Shown: positions 23,282 through 31,548 of the stretch, piece by piece
Numbering within the stretch: the first letter of the stretch is position 1
Layout: every line of letters starts with the position of its first letter
Source: Desulfobacteraceae bacterium
GTDB lineage: Bacteria > Desulfobacterota > Desulfobacteria > Desulfobacterales > SURF-15
DNA length: 36,036 bases
NCBI GenBank assembly: GCA_003599475.1
Contig: QZKK01000090.1
Span: 1 to 36,036 of the forward strand
Direction of reading: 5' to 3'
Program-made: the position numbers and the translations under genes
The notes under the pieces: model-generated
What the model was told of the DNA's origin: nothing
What the model saw: the letters and a program-made list of their open reading frames with translations, nothing else
Database searches by the model: none

Positions 23282-25495
23282 CTATTTTTTGGATACTTCC
23301 ACTAAACAGCTGTTGCTCGGGAAAGCCCCTCCGAGGGAAGCTTCATCTCTTGTCAGAACATTTGGATTTCCACCCCGGTCGACCCCGTTCCTATCGGGGG
23401 CATACCAGGCCCCCTCTGGAATATCGACAACACCGGGCATGATCCTTTCTGATATCCTCGCGGGAAGGATGGTCTCTCCACGATCATTATAGACCCTCAC
23501 CATATCCCCTGTTTGAATGCCTCTCTTTTCAGAGTCGATACTGTTCATGGTGACGACCTGTGGGTCATCGAGCTCTCTCAGCCATGGGACCATTTCATAG
23601 ACACTGTGAATCCGCCGCTTGATATGGGTTGTGATCAACTGAAGAGGATACTTCCTGATGGCTGGATCGGTCGGCCCCTCCCATGGCTCGATATATTTGG
23701 GAACCGCAGGCATCTTCGGACTATTCATGTCCGCCAGCCGTTGGGAATAGATCTCGATTTTTCCCGACGGGGTTGGAAACGGATGCTTCTCGATATTTTC
23801 CATCTGCTGTTTGAATGGAATGAAAGGACCATCGAGTGGAAGTTTGTAGATCCCTTCTTCTTTGAAAGCTTCGTAATCCGGAACATCGCTCCCCTTGACA
23901 ATCTGTTTCAGATAATCTTCTTCCGTCCTGTCGCTGTAATCTTTTAAACCCAACCGCTTTGCCAGTTCCGTGCAGATTTCCAAATGGGACTTGCATTCTC
24001 CAACCGGTTCAATCACTTTTCTCAAAAATCCGAGAGAAGGAAGAGCATTGCCGACGCAAATGTCATTTCTCTCCAGACGTGTGGTGGTAGGTAGAACGAT
24101 ATCTGCAAATTTGGCAGTGGGGGTCAGAAATTGTTCATGAGTCACGATAAACTCGAGCTTCCTGAAAGCTTTGACGATTTTATTGATATTCAGAATCTGG
24201 TTCAGGTAATTGTAATTCATGAGGTAGAGGAATTTGAAATCCGCAGGATATCCGCCGGCCCTGCCCTTCAGGATCGCATCGGCAATATCGGTTCTGAGAA
24301 ATCTGGTATTTTTGTCGCCTCCCGGGAAAAACTTACCATAGGTTGGAAGCGAGTATGGGCGCTGCAGGAATGTTTTCTCGGAGGGGTTCGGCACCGCCTC
24401 AAGACCTTTTCCCAGCTTGTAGGGATAGCCTCCATATTGCCCCCCCCAGGACCTGCCGGGAGAATTCCCCCCGATGACTCCGATGTTTCCGGTCATTGCC
24501 GCAAGGGCGATGGCCGCACGGTGGTAATGCTCGCCATAGGCCGTTCGACCCGGTGCAATCCCATCGATCAGGGCGGCGGGTTTGAAGGTCCCGTATTTTT
24601 TTGCCACCCCTTCTATGATGGCCGGCGCCACACCTGTAATCTCGCCCGCCCATGCCGGGGTTTTCGGAATCCCGTCCTCATCCCCCATGACATATCGCTT
24701 GAACTGCTCAAAGCCCGTAGTATATTTGTCGAGAAAGGAAAGCTCGTGAAGCTTTTCTTTGATGATCACATAGGCCATCGCCACCAGCATTGCCGTATCG
24801 GTACCGGGCCGGATGGGTATCCATTGAGCAGAAAGGGTGGCGATGGTGTTGGTCAGCCTCGGATCGATCCCGATGATTTCTATTCCCGCTTCTCTGGCTT
24901 TTATCAGATGCAACATCGTGGTCGTATTTTGGGTAGTATGGACGGGATTGAAGCCCCATAGGATAATCAGCTTGGATTGAAGGAGGTTATCCCGGCTGGC
25001 ACAAGTATAAATATCGCCGTAGCAGGCAAGTGAGGCGAATATGCCGCCTTCATAGGAGTGAACACCCCAATGAGTGCTATAGCCTCCCATCATGCCCAGC
25101 AGACGATTCAACAAGGTCCCCCTCTGCAGGGCAGGCGTATCGCCCCCTGAAGAGCCCACGATAATAGAGGCGGGGCCATAGGTTTCTTTGACTCTTTTGA
25201 GCTCATGGGCGACAATATCAAGCGCCTCGTCCCAGGAAATCGGCTCGAATTTCCCCTCCCCCCGCTCTCCTTTTCTCTTCAATGGATGCTTCAAACGATC
25301 CGGATGATACAGCATTTGTCGCATCGCCCGTCCGATCGGACATGCACGAAACTGAGGCTCCGATCCTCCGTCCGTCTCGATTGCGGTCACCACACCGTCT
25401 TTGACGTGGGCTCGTAGCAGGCAGGTTCCGGAGCAATGGCTGCTGCAGGCGGTTTTGATCACTCTTTCCTGGCTACTCTTTTCTTCTATTTCCAT
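23282..25495 (-). CDS. Molybdopterin oxidoreductase, DmsA-like catalytic subunit without Tat signal
   Basis: A 737-residue DMSO-reductase-family enzyme. The N-terminal [4Fe-4S] site is C17-x3-C21-x3-C25 with C52 (ACPIGR). The stretch RGEGKFEPISWDEALD and IPIRPGTDTAMLVAMAYV closely resemble DmsA, and alignment places Ser147 (WGVHSYEGG) at the molybdenum-ligand Ser. The C-terminal molydopterin-binding domain is present (about 610-735). No twin-arginine leader precedes the Fe-S site, so it should stay in the cytosol, unlike DmsA. A start at 25516 would overlap the previous stop as ATGA; the ATG at 25495 has TTGGAGG 4 nt upstream and is preferred. It pairs with the Fe-S gene 17 bp upstream. No membrane-anchor gene follows. 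A soluble redox or hydroxylation role on a pathway intermediate is inferred. Confidence 0.9.
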   Translation of the reverse strand: MEIEEKSSQERVIKTACSSHCSGTCLLRAHVKDGVVTAIETDGGSEPQFRACPIGRAMRQMLYHPDRLKHPLKRKGERGEGKFEPISWDEALDIVAHELKRVKETYGPASIIVGSSGGDTPALQRGTLLNRLLGMMGGYSTHWGVHSYEGGIFASLACYGDIYTCASRDNLLQSKLIILWGFNPVHTTQNTTTMLHLIKAREAGIEIIGIDPRLTNTIATLSAQWIPIRPGTDTAMLVAMAYVIIKEKLHELSFLDKYTTGFEQFKRYVMGDEDGIPKTPAWAGEITGVAPAIIEGVAKKYGTFKPAALIDGIAPGRTAYGEHYHRAAIALAAMTGNIGVIGGNSPGRSWGGQYGGYPYKLGKGLEAVPNPSEKTFLQRPYSLPTYGKFFPGGDKNTRFLRTDIADAILKGRAGGYPADFKFLYLMNYNYLNQILNINKIVKAFRKLEFIVTHEQFLTPTAKFADIVLPTTTRLERNDICVGNALPSLGFLRKVIEPVGECKSHLEICTELAKRLGLKDYSDRTEEDYLKQIVKGSDVPDYEAFKEEGIYKLPLDGPFIPFKQQMENIEKHPFPTPSGKIEIYSQRLADMNSPKMPAVPKYIEPWEGPTDPAIRKYPLQLITTHIKRRIHSVYEMVPWLRELDDPQVVTMNSIDSEKRGIQTGDMVRVYNDRGETILPARISERIMPGVVDIPEGAWYAPDRNGVDRGGNPNVLTRDEASLGGAFPSNSCLVEVSKK

Positions 25496-25512
25496 TCGAT
25501 CCTCCAACGGAA

Positions 25513-26088
25513 TCATAATTTACGGTTCAGTTTTTCCCCTTGGGTTTTTAAGACGACGGAAGGGCAAGCTTCAGTAGAATAGACAAACCCTTCGGCATCC
25601 CGGATGTCTCCGTACTTGCTTCTCAGCTGATCGATCGGTCCGGCATCGAGTGCATAGGTCCGACAGGCTTCTACGCATATGGGTTTTTGGCCCTTTGCCC
25701 AGCGTTCTATACAGAAATTGCACTTTTCCATCTTTGCATTCTTTTCGTCTCGAAATTGTGGGGCCCCATAGGGGCATGCCTCTTTGCAGAACATGGAGCA
25801 GTTCTCTTTACCTAAACACTTCTCCTGGTCGATCAGGACAACCCCATCCTCTTTCCTCTTGAAGATTGCATCCGCCGGACACGCATCCATGCAAAGCGGC
25901 TTGTCGCAATGGAGGCAGGAGGTCGGAAGGAAGGCAGCAAAAGTGTCAGGATACTTTCCTCTCTCCAAAATGGCCACACGCATCCACGAAGCAGATCCTG
26001 CCGGAACGTCATTCCAATCCTTGCATGCAACAATACAGGTGAAACAGCCTGTACAACGCGTCTGATCAATATAGAAACCAATCTGCAT
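25513..26088 (-). CDS. Four-cluster ferredoxin subunit, DmsB-like
   Basis: A 191-residue electron-transfer subunit with 16 cluster cysteines: C12/15/18/22, C58/61/66/70, C91/97/101/105 and C123/126/138/142. Groups one, two and four follow DmsB spacing, but group three is C-x5-C-x3-C-x3-C-P (CLGKENCSMFCKEACPYGAP) rather than C-x2-C-x2-C-x3-C-P. It should pass electrons between the DmsA-like partner encoded next and an unknown donor or acceptor. No signal peptide or transmembrane helix is seen. The ATG at 26088 has GGAGG 6 nt upstream; the longer frame to 26259 runs through the gene remnant and is not real. Its last codons overlap a possible upstream start of the molybdoenzyme gene. Confidence 0.92.
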   Translation of the reverse strand: MQIGFYIDQTRCTGCFTCIVACKDWNDVPAGSASWMRVAILERGKYPDTFAAFLPTSCLHCDKPLCMDACPADAIFKRKEDGVVLIDQEKCLGKENCSMFCKEACPYGAPQFRDEKNAKMEKCNFCIERWAKGQKPICVEACRTYALDAGPIDQLRSKYGDIRDAEGFVYSTEACPSVVLKTQGEKLNRKL

Positions 26089-26108
26089 AACGGACCTCCA
26101 TACCCCTC

Positions 26109-26329
26109 TCATTGCTTCCATTTTTTCGGGTGATAATCGTCCAATGCCCGACCTGCCATCGCTCCCTGGTAGATCGCCGTCATCATGTTCCTTGGCTACC
26201 TTCTTTCCCTGTCCTGACAAAAAGCTCAGCGGTTTCCATTCCCACAACCCCTCCCCCAATGATCACCACCCGTTCTCCTGCCGGACGCTTCCCCCCCAAT
26301 TACATCCGTTGCAAACACGACACCGGAAC
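26109..26329 (-). pseudogene. Remnant of a duplicated flavin oxidoreductase 3' end
   Basis: This is a broken copy of the end of the gene at 20337-22316. Bases 26113-26197 are identical to 20341-20425 (85 of 85), encoding the last residues YQGAMAGRALDDYHPKKWKQ. Bases 26198-26329 match 20704-20833 with five substitutions, all C-to-T or G-to-A on the plus strand, and two single-base insertions. The 278 bp between these blocks in the intact gene are missing, and 278 is not a multiple of three. The copy ends in its own TGA at 26109-26111. It lies in the 280-bp gap between the CoA-transferase stop and the DmsB-like start, with no insertion sequence beside it. Confidence 0.9.
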
Positions 26330-26368
26330 ACCTTTCCTCCTCGTCAGAATTCCACCGGATTTCCGTGT

Positions 26369-27595
26369 TTAAATCGCTCCTTCGTCCCTCATGGCCACCA
26401 CCTCGTCCCAACTATAGCCTGCGATTTCAGTCAGGACTTCTTCCGTGTGCTGTCCCAGCTCAGGAGCGACCCGCTGAAAGGGTTTTGCCGGCGTTTTGCT
26501 GAACTGCACCGGCAATCCAACCATCTTGACCTTGCCGGCCAGGGGGTGGTCGACATCATGGAGATACTCGTTTGCAAGGACCTGGGGATCGGAGGGAAGA
26601 TCGCTCACCCGGTTGATGAAGGCATAAGAAAGTCTTGGAAATTTCTCCAGTACCGACGCCCACTCTTCGCTCGTAGATTGAAGAAAGGTTCGTTCCAATA
26701 TGCCGATCAATTCCTTGTTGTTCTCCTCCCGGGCCTGATGATTCTTGAATTTTGGATCTTGGATCAGATGCTCAAGACCCACAGCCGTTGCAAAGTCCTT
26801 CCAGAATGGATCGGACCGCAGGTGTGCAAATACGATCCAGCGGCCATCCTTGCATTCATACCAATTCCAGAGGGGATTCTTGGTCTCCTCATGGCTCTCA
26901 TTCGGCCAGGGATGGCCTACCAGACAGTAGGCAGAAATTGGAAGCTCCAGGAGCTTGATCATGGCGCCGAGCTGTGAGGTCTCAACCATTTGCCCGATCC
27001 CATACCGCTCTCGTGCATAAAGTGCGGTCATGATTCCAAAGGCCAGGATAAAGGCGCCTGCTTGATCCGAAATACCTCCTGAAACAGGCCTCGGCCCTTC
27101 CCCTGGAAAGGAGACCAGATGCATGATTCCGCCGCGAGCCTGTCCCAGGATATCCATGGAAGGGATGTCTGCCGCAGGTCCTTTGAAACCGAAGCCGTTT
27201 GCTCGAGCATAAATGATCTTAGGGTTGCGCAGGGAAATCGCCTCGTAATCAAGCCCCATTTTTCTCAGAGCCCCGTACTGGATATTGGTCAAAAACACAT
27301 CCGATTTTTCCACCAGTCGAAGCAGCGCTTCCCGGCCTTTCTCTTTCTTCAGGTTCAAGGTGATCCCCTTCTTGTCGCTGTTATACATCTCCTGGTGAAT
27401 GCTTCGTCCCCCCTTATGGCGCACCGAAACTCCTTTGATGCGCTCAAAGCCGCGGCAGGGATCGCCTCCTTCGGGGTTCTCGACTTTGATCACTTCTGCA
27501 CCGAGGCTGGCGAGCATTCGGGCAGCCACGGGGCCCATCTGCCATGCACTCAGCTCTATTACCCGGATGCCCTCAAGCGCTATTTTCGATTCCAT
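26369..27595 (-). CDS. Class III (CaiB/BaiF) CoA-transferase, third copy
   Basis: A 408-residue CaiB/BaiF CoA-transferase. It shows the N-terminal LEGIRVIELSAWQMGPVAARML, AEVIKVENPEGGDPCRG, GITLNLKKEKGREALLRL, and the catalytic Asp177 in SDQAGAFILAFGIMTAL. The C-terminal DVDHPLAGKVKMVGLPVQFS and LGQHTEEVL segments complete the fold. Asp177 makes it a complete enzyme, unlike the Cys-substituted homologue at 8879-10096. The ATG at 27595 follows AAGGA closely. It starts 91 bp after the stop of a TRAP binding protein gene, just past a hairpin (27657-27688). Being next to the transporter it may activate the imported acid with CoA from a pathway acyl-CoA (inference). Confidence 0.92.
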   Translation of the reverse strand: MESKIALEGIRVIELSAWQMGPVAARMLASLGAEVIKVENPEGGDPCRGFERIKGVSVRHKGGRSIHQEMYNSDKKGITLNLKKEKGREALLRLVEKSDVFLTNIQYGALRKMGLDYEAISLRNPKIIYARANGFGFKGPAADIPSMDILGQARGGIMHLVSFPGEGPRPVSGGISDQAGAFILAFGIMTALYARERYGIGQMVETSQLGAMIKLLELPISAYCLVGHPWPNESHEETKNPLWNWYECKDGRWIVFAHLRSDPFWKDFATAVGLEHLIQDPKFKNHQAREENNKELIGILERTFLQSTSEEWASVLEKFPRLSYAFINRVSDLPSDPQVLANEYLHDVDHPLAGKVKMVGLPVQFSKTPAKPFQRVAPELGQHTEEVLTEIAGYSWDEVVAMRDEGAI

Positions 27596-27656
27596 AGTTT
27601 CCTTCCGGATCTCTTAGAAAATTTCCAATCCTGTTGTCGAATAACGGTTTCGAATC

Positions 27657-27688
27657 AAAGAATCCCGGCCTCGAACCCGGGAATCTTT
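27657..27688 (-). terminator. Hairpin at the dctP stop codon, terminator-like
   Basis: Arms at 27657-27668 and 27677-27688 pair at 11 of 12 positions around an 8-nt loop, and the element overlaps the stop codon of the TRAP binding protein gene. On the transcribed minus strand it ends in TTCTTTGATT, only weakly T-rich. It may attenuate read-through into the CoA-transferase gene or protect the dctP mRNA end. Confidence 0.45.
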
Positions 27689-28778
27689 ATTTGTATTGAA
27701 TTCCAAGGGCACCCTGGGGATACTCACCGATGACCTCATCGCGAATCCTGATGTAATCGGCCAGTGCCGTCTTGGCGTTTTCGTAATTTGCGGTTCTCTT
27801 GGCCCAGGTCTCCCATACCGAGTCAGCTTTGGCTGCAAGCTTATCCCTTTCAGCCTTGGGAAATCGGATCACCTCGATGCTCTTTTCTTTGATCACCCTG
27901 TCGGCTTCCGCATGCCTTTCCGGAAAGCGCTGAAAATCCCACATGAAGGCCGGAAGGTCGTCCACGACGCTCTGGACCACCTTTTTCAAATGATCCGGCA
28001 ATTCGTTCCAGGCATCCTTGTTGATAAAGTAAAATGTAGGTGCAGCGCCCATATTCATATCGACTGTCATATATTTCGAGATCTCATCGACCTTATACGA
28101 ATGGAATGTCAGCCGCGCGTGGCACAAGGCTTCGACGATGCCCGTATCCAAAGCAGAGTACATTTCGGTCACGGGGACAAGCATCGGCACAGCCCCGAAC
28201 TGCTTCAGGATTTCGCCGAGATCGGTCATGGCGCGAATACGTAACCCTTTGAAATCGTTGACGGTACGGACTGGTTTTTTGCCGATGATGTTATATCCCT
28301 CGTGCTCATACGCTCCGGCATAGATACAGTTGAACTTATTCATCTCATCGATAAAGGGCTTCGACTCTCTGGCCAAACGCGGATAGATCATCATCGTCTG
28401 ATCCAGACGGGGGGCCCAGAGGAAAGGAAGATACGTGGCATTCCAGATCGGAGTTTCCCCCGGCGTATACCCTGGAACCTGACCGACCACATCTGCCAGT
28501 CTGCTCTTGACTGCCATCATCATCTCCTTGGGGCCGCAGAGTTCATCCACCCAGTACATCTTGATTTTGATCTGCCCTTCGGATCTTTTCTCGATCTGCT
28601 CGCACCACCATATCTGGCATGGTGCAAGCATTTTGTTTCCCGGTGCCGAATGGCTTGAAAATTTCCAATAAAACACCTTCTTTTCAGCAGCGGCGCCATT
28701 CGATAGTGAAGTTCCAAGCGATGAGAATGCAACAAGTGCGAAGATGATTCCAAACATTTTAAGATATCTTCTCCTCAT
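27687..28778 (-). CDS. dctP: TRAP transporter substrate-binding protein DctP, first copy
   Basis: A 363-residue periplasmic solute-binding protein of the DctP family. Residues 1-31 form a Sec signal peptide (MRRRYLKMF, then a hydrophobic stretch, cleavage near GAAA-EKK). The mature part shows the family core KGLRIRAMTDLGEILKQFGA, whose Arg normally clamps the substrate carboxylate, and LVPVTEMYSALDTGIVEA. The ATG at 28778 follows AAGGAGG by 7 nt. It is strongly similar to the second DctP at 34273-35376 (roughly two thirds identical by eye). Only one DctQ/DctM pair is present, so both may feed the same permease. A palindrome at 28802-28822 upstream may control it. Confidence 0.94.
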   Translation of the reverse strand: MRRRYLKMFGIIFALVAFSSLGTSLSNGAAAEKKVFYWKFSSHSAPGNKMLAPCQIWWCEQIEKRSEGQIKIKMYWVDELCGPKEMMMAVKSRLADVVGQVPGYTPGETPIWNATYLPFLWAPRLDQTMMIYPRLARESKPFIDEMNKFNCIYAGAYEHEGYNIIGKKPVRTVNDFKGLRIRAMTDLGEILKQFGAVPMLVPVTEMYSALDTGIVEALCHARLTFHSYKVDEISKYMTVDMNMGAAPTFYFINKDAWNELPDHLKKVVQSVVDDLPAFMWDFQRFPERHAEADRVIKEKSIEVIRFPKAERDKLAAKADSVWETWAKRTANYENAKTALADYIRIRDEVIGEYPQGALGIQYK

Positions 28779-28801
28779 TGTTACTCCTCCTTGTTTAATT
28801 C

Positions 28802-28822
28802 GGAAAGGATCTTATCCTTGCC
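28802..28822. promoter_or_regulatory. Palindrome upstream of dctP, candidate operator
   Basis: AAGGAT (28805-28810) and ATCCTT (28814-28819) flank CTT, and outer GG/CC bases extend the symmetry to 21 bp with one mismatched pair. It lies in the 51-bp gap between the TetR-family stop and the dctP start, 24 bp before that start. Position and size fit a TetR-type operator, but binding is inferred only. Confidence 0.45.
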
Positions 28823-28829
28823 GGTAAAA

Positions 28830-29459
28830 CTATTCATTTCCGATTGAAACTCGACGATCGGCTCCCAGTTTCAGACCATTCGATATGAAGGCGTATATCT
28901 CACAGGCAATGTCATCCGGGGAAAGCCTCCCCTCCGGCCTGTACCATTGGAGGGTTGAGTTCAGCAGGCCCATGATCAGCAAGGATGCCACTTTGGCATC
29001 TGTACACTCTAAGCTTCCCTCTTGGATACCTTCTTCCAGTATCCTGCGGAAAATGCCTTCATATTCATCCCTCATCTTGATATAGATTTGGAACAATTTA
29101 GGTGGAAGATGCTTCCTTTCTTTGTAACCGATTCCTGTATGATTAAGGTTCAACAACAATAATTGAATATGCTTGATGATGAATAACCGGAGTTTCTCCT
29201 CAGGGGGCATATCGGAATTGGCAATAGGAAGAACCTGATCGATCATTGCCTGCATATTCATGGTCCCAAGCTCATGCAGGATCGCCGCCTTGTTCTTGAA
29301 GTAGTAGTAGATGCTTGCTTTATTCATCTTTGCGGCTTTTGCGATATCATCGATGCTGGTGGCGATATATCCTTTCTGCCAGAAAAAGTACCCCGCCGTG
29401 TCAAGTATTTTTCCACGGTTCAGTTCAACCCGGGCACTCTGAATTTTTTTGGTCTTCAT
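28830..29459 (-). CDS. TetR/AcrR-family transcriptional regulator
   Basis: A 209-residue TetR-family regulator. The N-terminal helix-turn-helix is clear: ILDTAGYFFWQKGYIATSID followed by DIAKAAKMNKASIYYYFKNK (about residues 17-57). The helical C-terminal domain (about 60-200) would bind an acyl-CoA or other effector, as in many TetR proteins beside fatty-acid or aromatic CoA pathways. The ATG at 29459 follows GGGAG by about 5 nt and lies 22 bp after the SDR stop. A frame to 29501 would overlap the SDR. It is probably co-transcribed with SDR and TRAP genes and could repress the whole island. The nearest palindrome is at 28802-28822. Confidence 0.92.
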   Translation of the reverse strand: MKTKKIQSARVELNRGKILDTAGYFFWQKGYIATSIDDIAKAAKMNKASIYYYFKNKAAILHELGTMNMQAMIDQVLPIANSDMPPEEKLRLFIIKHIQLLLLNLNHTGIGYKERKHLPPKLFQIYIKMRDEYEGIFRRILEEGIQEGSLECTDAKVASLLIMGLLNSTLQWYRPEGRLSPDDIACEIYAFISNGLKLGADRRVSIGNE

Positions 29460-29481
29460 CGATCTCCCTTCTTCGTTCTTT

Positions 29482-30249
29482 CTATGCGAAATATTTCCCA
29501 CCGCTTACATCCAATGTTGTACCCGTAATGAAACTTGCCTCCTCACTCAAAAGAAAACAGATCGCTCCCGCAATTTCTCCCGGTTCGCCGCACCGCTTCA
29601 GTACTGTCGCTGCGACCGACTTTTCCCGACGCTCCCGGTAGGCCTCGCTCATCATCCGGGCTCTCTGGGTGTCCGAGGTCAGAGTCAGTCCGGGAGCCAC
29701 GGCATTTACTCGAATATTAAAGGGGGCCAACTGCCGCGCCAGGTTTCGCGTGATCCCGACGACCCCTGCTTTTGCAGCGGCATAGGCAGGCCCCGTAACA
29801 TCTCCTCCATCTCGGGCGGCAGAGGAAGCAACGCTCACGATACCTCCAAGCCGCTTCTCTTTCATCACCGGCACAACTGCCCGGCAACAGATAAAGGCCC
29901 CCTTCAAATTGACATTCACGACTCGGTCCCAATCTTCATCCGTCTCGGCTTCGATCTCCCGGGGGATCCCCAGGGGGCCTCCTGCATTGTTGACTAAAAA
30001 ATCGATCGTGCCCAGCTTGGATATCGCATCGGCTACCATACCATCCACCTGAGACCGTTGGGTTATATCCACCTTGTAAGCCAAGCACTTGCGTCCCAAG
30101 GCCTGTATCTCTTGACGCGTTCTCTCAAGCTTCTCCTCAAGGATATCGCAGAGGATAAGATCGGCACCTCTTTGAGCCATCGTCATCGCCGTCGTTTTTC
30201 CCATCCCATCCGCTGATCCTGTCACCCAGGCCACTCTGTTTTCAAACAT
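29482..30249 (-). CDS. Short-chain dehydrogenase/reductase, paralogue of the gene at 16269-17036
   Basis: A 255-residue classical SDR with TGSADGMG (10-17), Asp35 in LCDIL suggesting NAD, NNAG (87-90), catalytic Ser143, Tyr156 and Lys160, and C-terminal SFITGTTLDVSGG. Length and spacing match the SDR at 16269-17036 exactly and about 69% of residues are identical by hand count, so one arose by duplication. The ATG at 30249 follows AAAGGAGAG by a few bases. It lies 10 bp after the DctM stop and 22 bp before the TetR start, tightly within the operon. It probably oxidises a hydroxy intermediate of the imported compound (inference). Confidence 0.92.
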   Translation of the reverse strand: MFENRVAWVTGSADGMGKTTAMTMAQRGADLILCDILEEKLERTRQEIQALGRKCLAYKVDITQRSQVDGMVADAISKLGTIDFLVNNAGGPLGIPREIEAETDEDWDRVVNVNLKGAFICCRAVVPVMKEKRLGGIVSVASSAARDGGDVTGPAYAAAKAGVVGITRNLARQLAPFNIRVNAVAPGLTLTSDTQRARMMSEAYRERREKSVAATVLKRCGEPGEIAGAICFLLSEEASFITGTTLDVSGGKYFA

Positions 30250-30259
30250 GTTCTCTCCT

Positions 30260-31540
30260 TTACATTAAACTGGGTAAATATGTCGCAATCTGAGGAAACA
30301 GATAGATGACCCCCAGGGCCATAAGGTCCCGCATCACAAAAGGCATCGTTCCCCGGATTACAGTCGTAATCGGAACCCCCCCCGTGATGCTTTGGGTTGC
30401 ATACAGATTCACACCCACCGGAGGTGTTTCAACGGCCAGCTCACACAAGATCACTACCTGAATTCCGAACCAGATTGGATCGTATCCCAGCTTCATCACA
30501 AGCGGATAAAATGTGGGCAGTGTCATGACCATCATCCCAGTCGCCCCAACAAAACAGCCCAGAAAAAGATAGATCACGACAATGATCCCGTAGATAAATA
30601 CCCTGGGTACTTCCAAGACAGCAACCCACTCTGTTATTCCACGGCTGAAGCCGCTCAAGGTCAAGAACCGGGAAAACAGCACTGCCGCTACGATGATGAT
30701 CAGCACTGTCCCCGTCGTAGTGATCGTCGACCGAACCGATTTCCAGATCATTCCCCCGTTTACACGCCCCGCCATCAATGATAGCATGAACACCACAAAC
30801 GCCCCGAAAGCTCCTGCTTCGGTGGGGGTACATAAACCCGCATAAATACCTCCGATAATCGCAAGTACGAGGATAAAGACTACCCAGAGAAACCGTATCG
30901 CATAGAGTTTTTCCCGAATGGTAAATACTGCAGAATCCTTTGGTACCTTTCTCGATTGAATCATGAGCATCACGACGTAGATTCCTGCAGTTAGCAACCC
31001 GGGCAGAATTCCCGCTATTAAAAGCTTGCCGATCGATTCGTCTACGAGAAGTCCATAAATACACATCGTCACGCTGGGTGGAATGAGCGCAGCGAGTGTC
31101 CCAGACCCGGCGATTACACCTGTCGACAGCGTGTGAGGATATCCCGCGTTCTTCATCACCGGGAAAGCCGACTTGCCGATGACCGCACACGCCGCAATCG
31201 TTGAACCCGAACAGGCGCCGAAAAGGGTCTGAGCTCCAACAACGCTTACTGCAAGGCCTGCCGGAAGCCTCCCCAACCACTTCCGCGCCACCTCGAAGAC
31301 TTCGCCGAAAAGGCCGCTGTAAAAACCGATATTTCCCATCAGGATGAACATCGGAATGACGGAAAACTCGTATTTTGATATATAGTTATAAAACATCGGC
31401 GCCGATGTGGCCAATGTCGGATCAAGGCCTACTAAAAAAAGAAGACCCGTAAGCCCAACGAGAAGAAGCGACAACGCAATCGGAATGCCGATCGCTACCA
31501 AGACCACAAATGCAAGAATGCCAATCGATCCGACAAGCAT
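30260..31540 (-). CDS. dctM: TRAP transporter large permease DctM
   Basis: A 426-residue inner-membrane protein with about twelve hydrophobic segments, the ion-coupled translocation subunit of a tripartite ATP-independent periplasmic transporter. Family signatures include IPMFILMGNIGFYSG, the GACSGSTIAACAVIGKSAFPVMKNAGY region, GTLAALIPPSV, GLCTPTEAGAFGAF and AVETPPVGVNLY. Length is normal. The ATG at 31540 follows TAGGAGG by 4 nt, 8 bp after the DctQ stop. It works with DctQ (31549-32103) and a DctP protein to import an organic acid with Na+. An SDR follows within 10 bp. Confidence 0.96.
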   Translation of the reverse strand: MLVGSIGILAFVVLVAIGIPIALSLLLVGLTGLLFLVGLDPTLATSAPMFYNYISKYEFSVIPMFILMGNIGFYSGLFGEVFEVARKWLGRLPAGLAVSVVGAQTLFGACSGSTIAACAVIGKSAFPVMKNAGYPHTLSTGVIAGSGTLAALIPPSVTMCIYGLLVDESIGKLLIAGILPGLLTAGIYVVMLMIQSRKVPKDSAVFTIREKLYAIRFLWVVFILVLAIIGGIYAGLCTPTEAGAFGAFVVFMLSLMAGRVNGGMIWKSVRSTITTTGTVLIIIVAAVLFSRFLTLSGFSRGITEWVAVLEVPRVFIYGIIVVIYLFLGCFVGATGMMVMTLPTFYPLVMKLGYDPIWFGIQVVILCELAVETPPVGVNLYATQSITGGVPITTVIRGTMPFVMRDLMALGVIYLFPQIATYLPSLM

Positions 31541-31548
31541 ATTCCCTC

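Noticed and set aside
23282..25495. Acetylene hydratase or pyrogallol transhydroxylase
   Set aside because: Length and cytosolic location are compatible, but the sequence resembles DmsA much more closely, including the RGEGKFE and IPIRPGTD regions. It has a four-Fe-S partner unlike acetylene hydratase, and an Fe-S site absent from the transhydroxylase large subunit.
26089..26259. N-terminal extension of the DmsB-like protein up to 26259
   Set aside because: The extension runs through the flavin oxidoreductase remnant, and GGAGG directly before the ATG at 26088 fixes the start.
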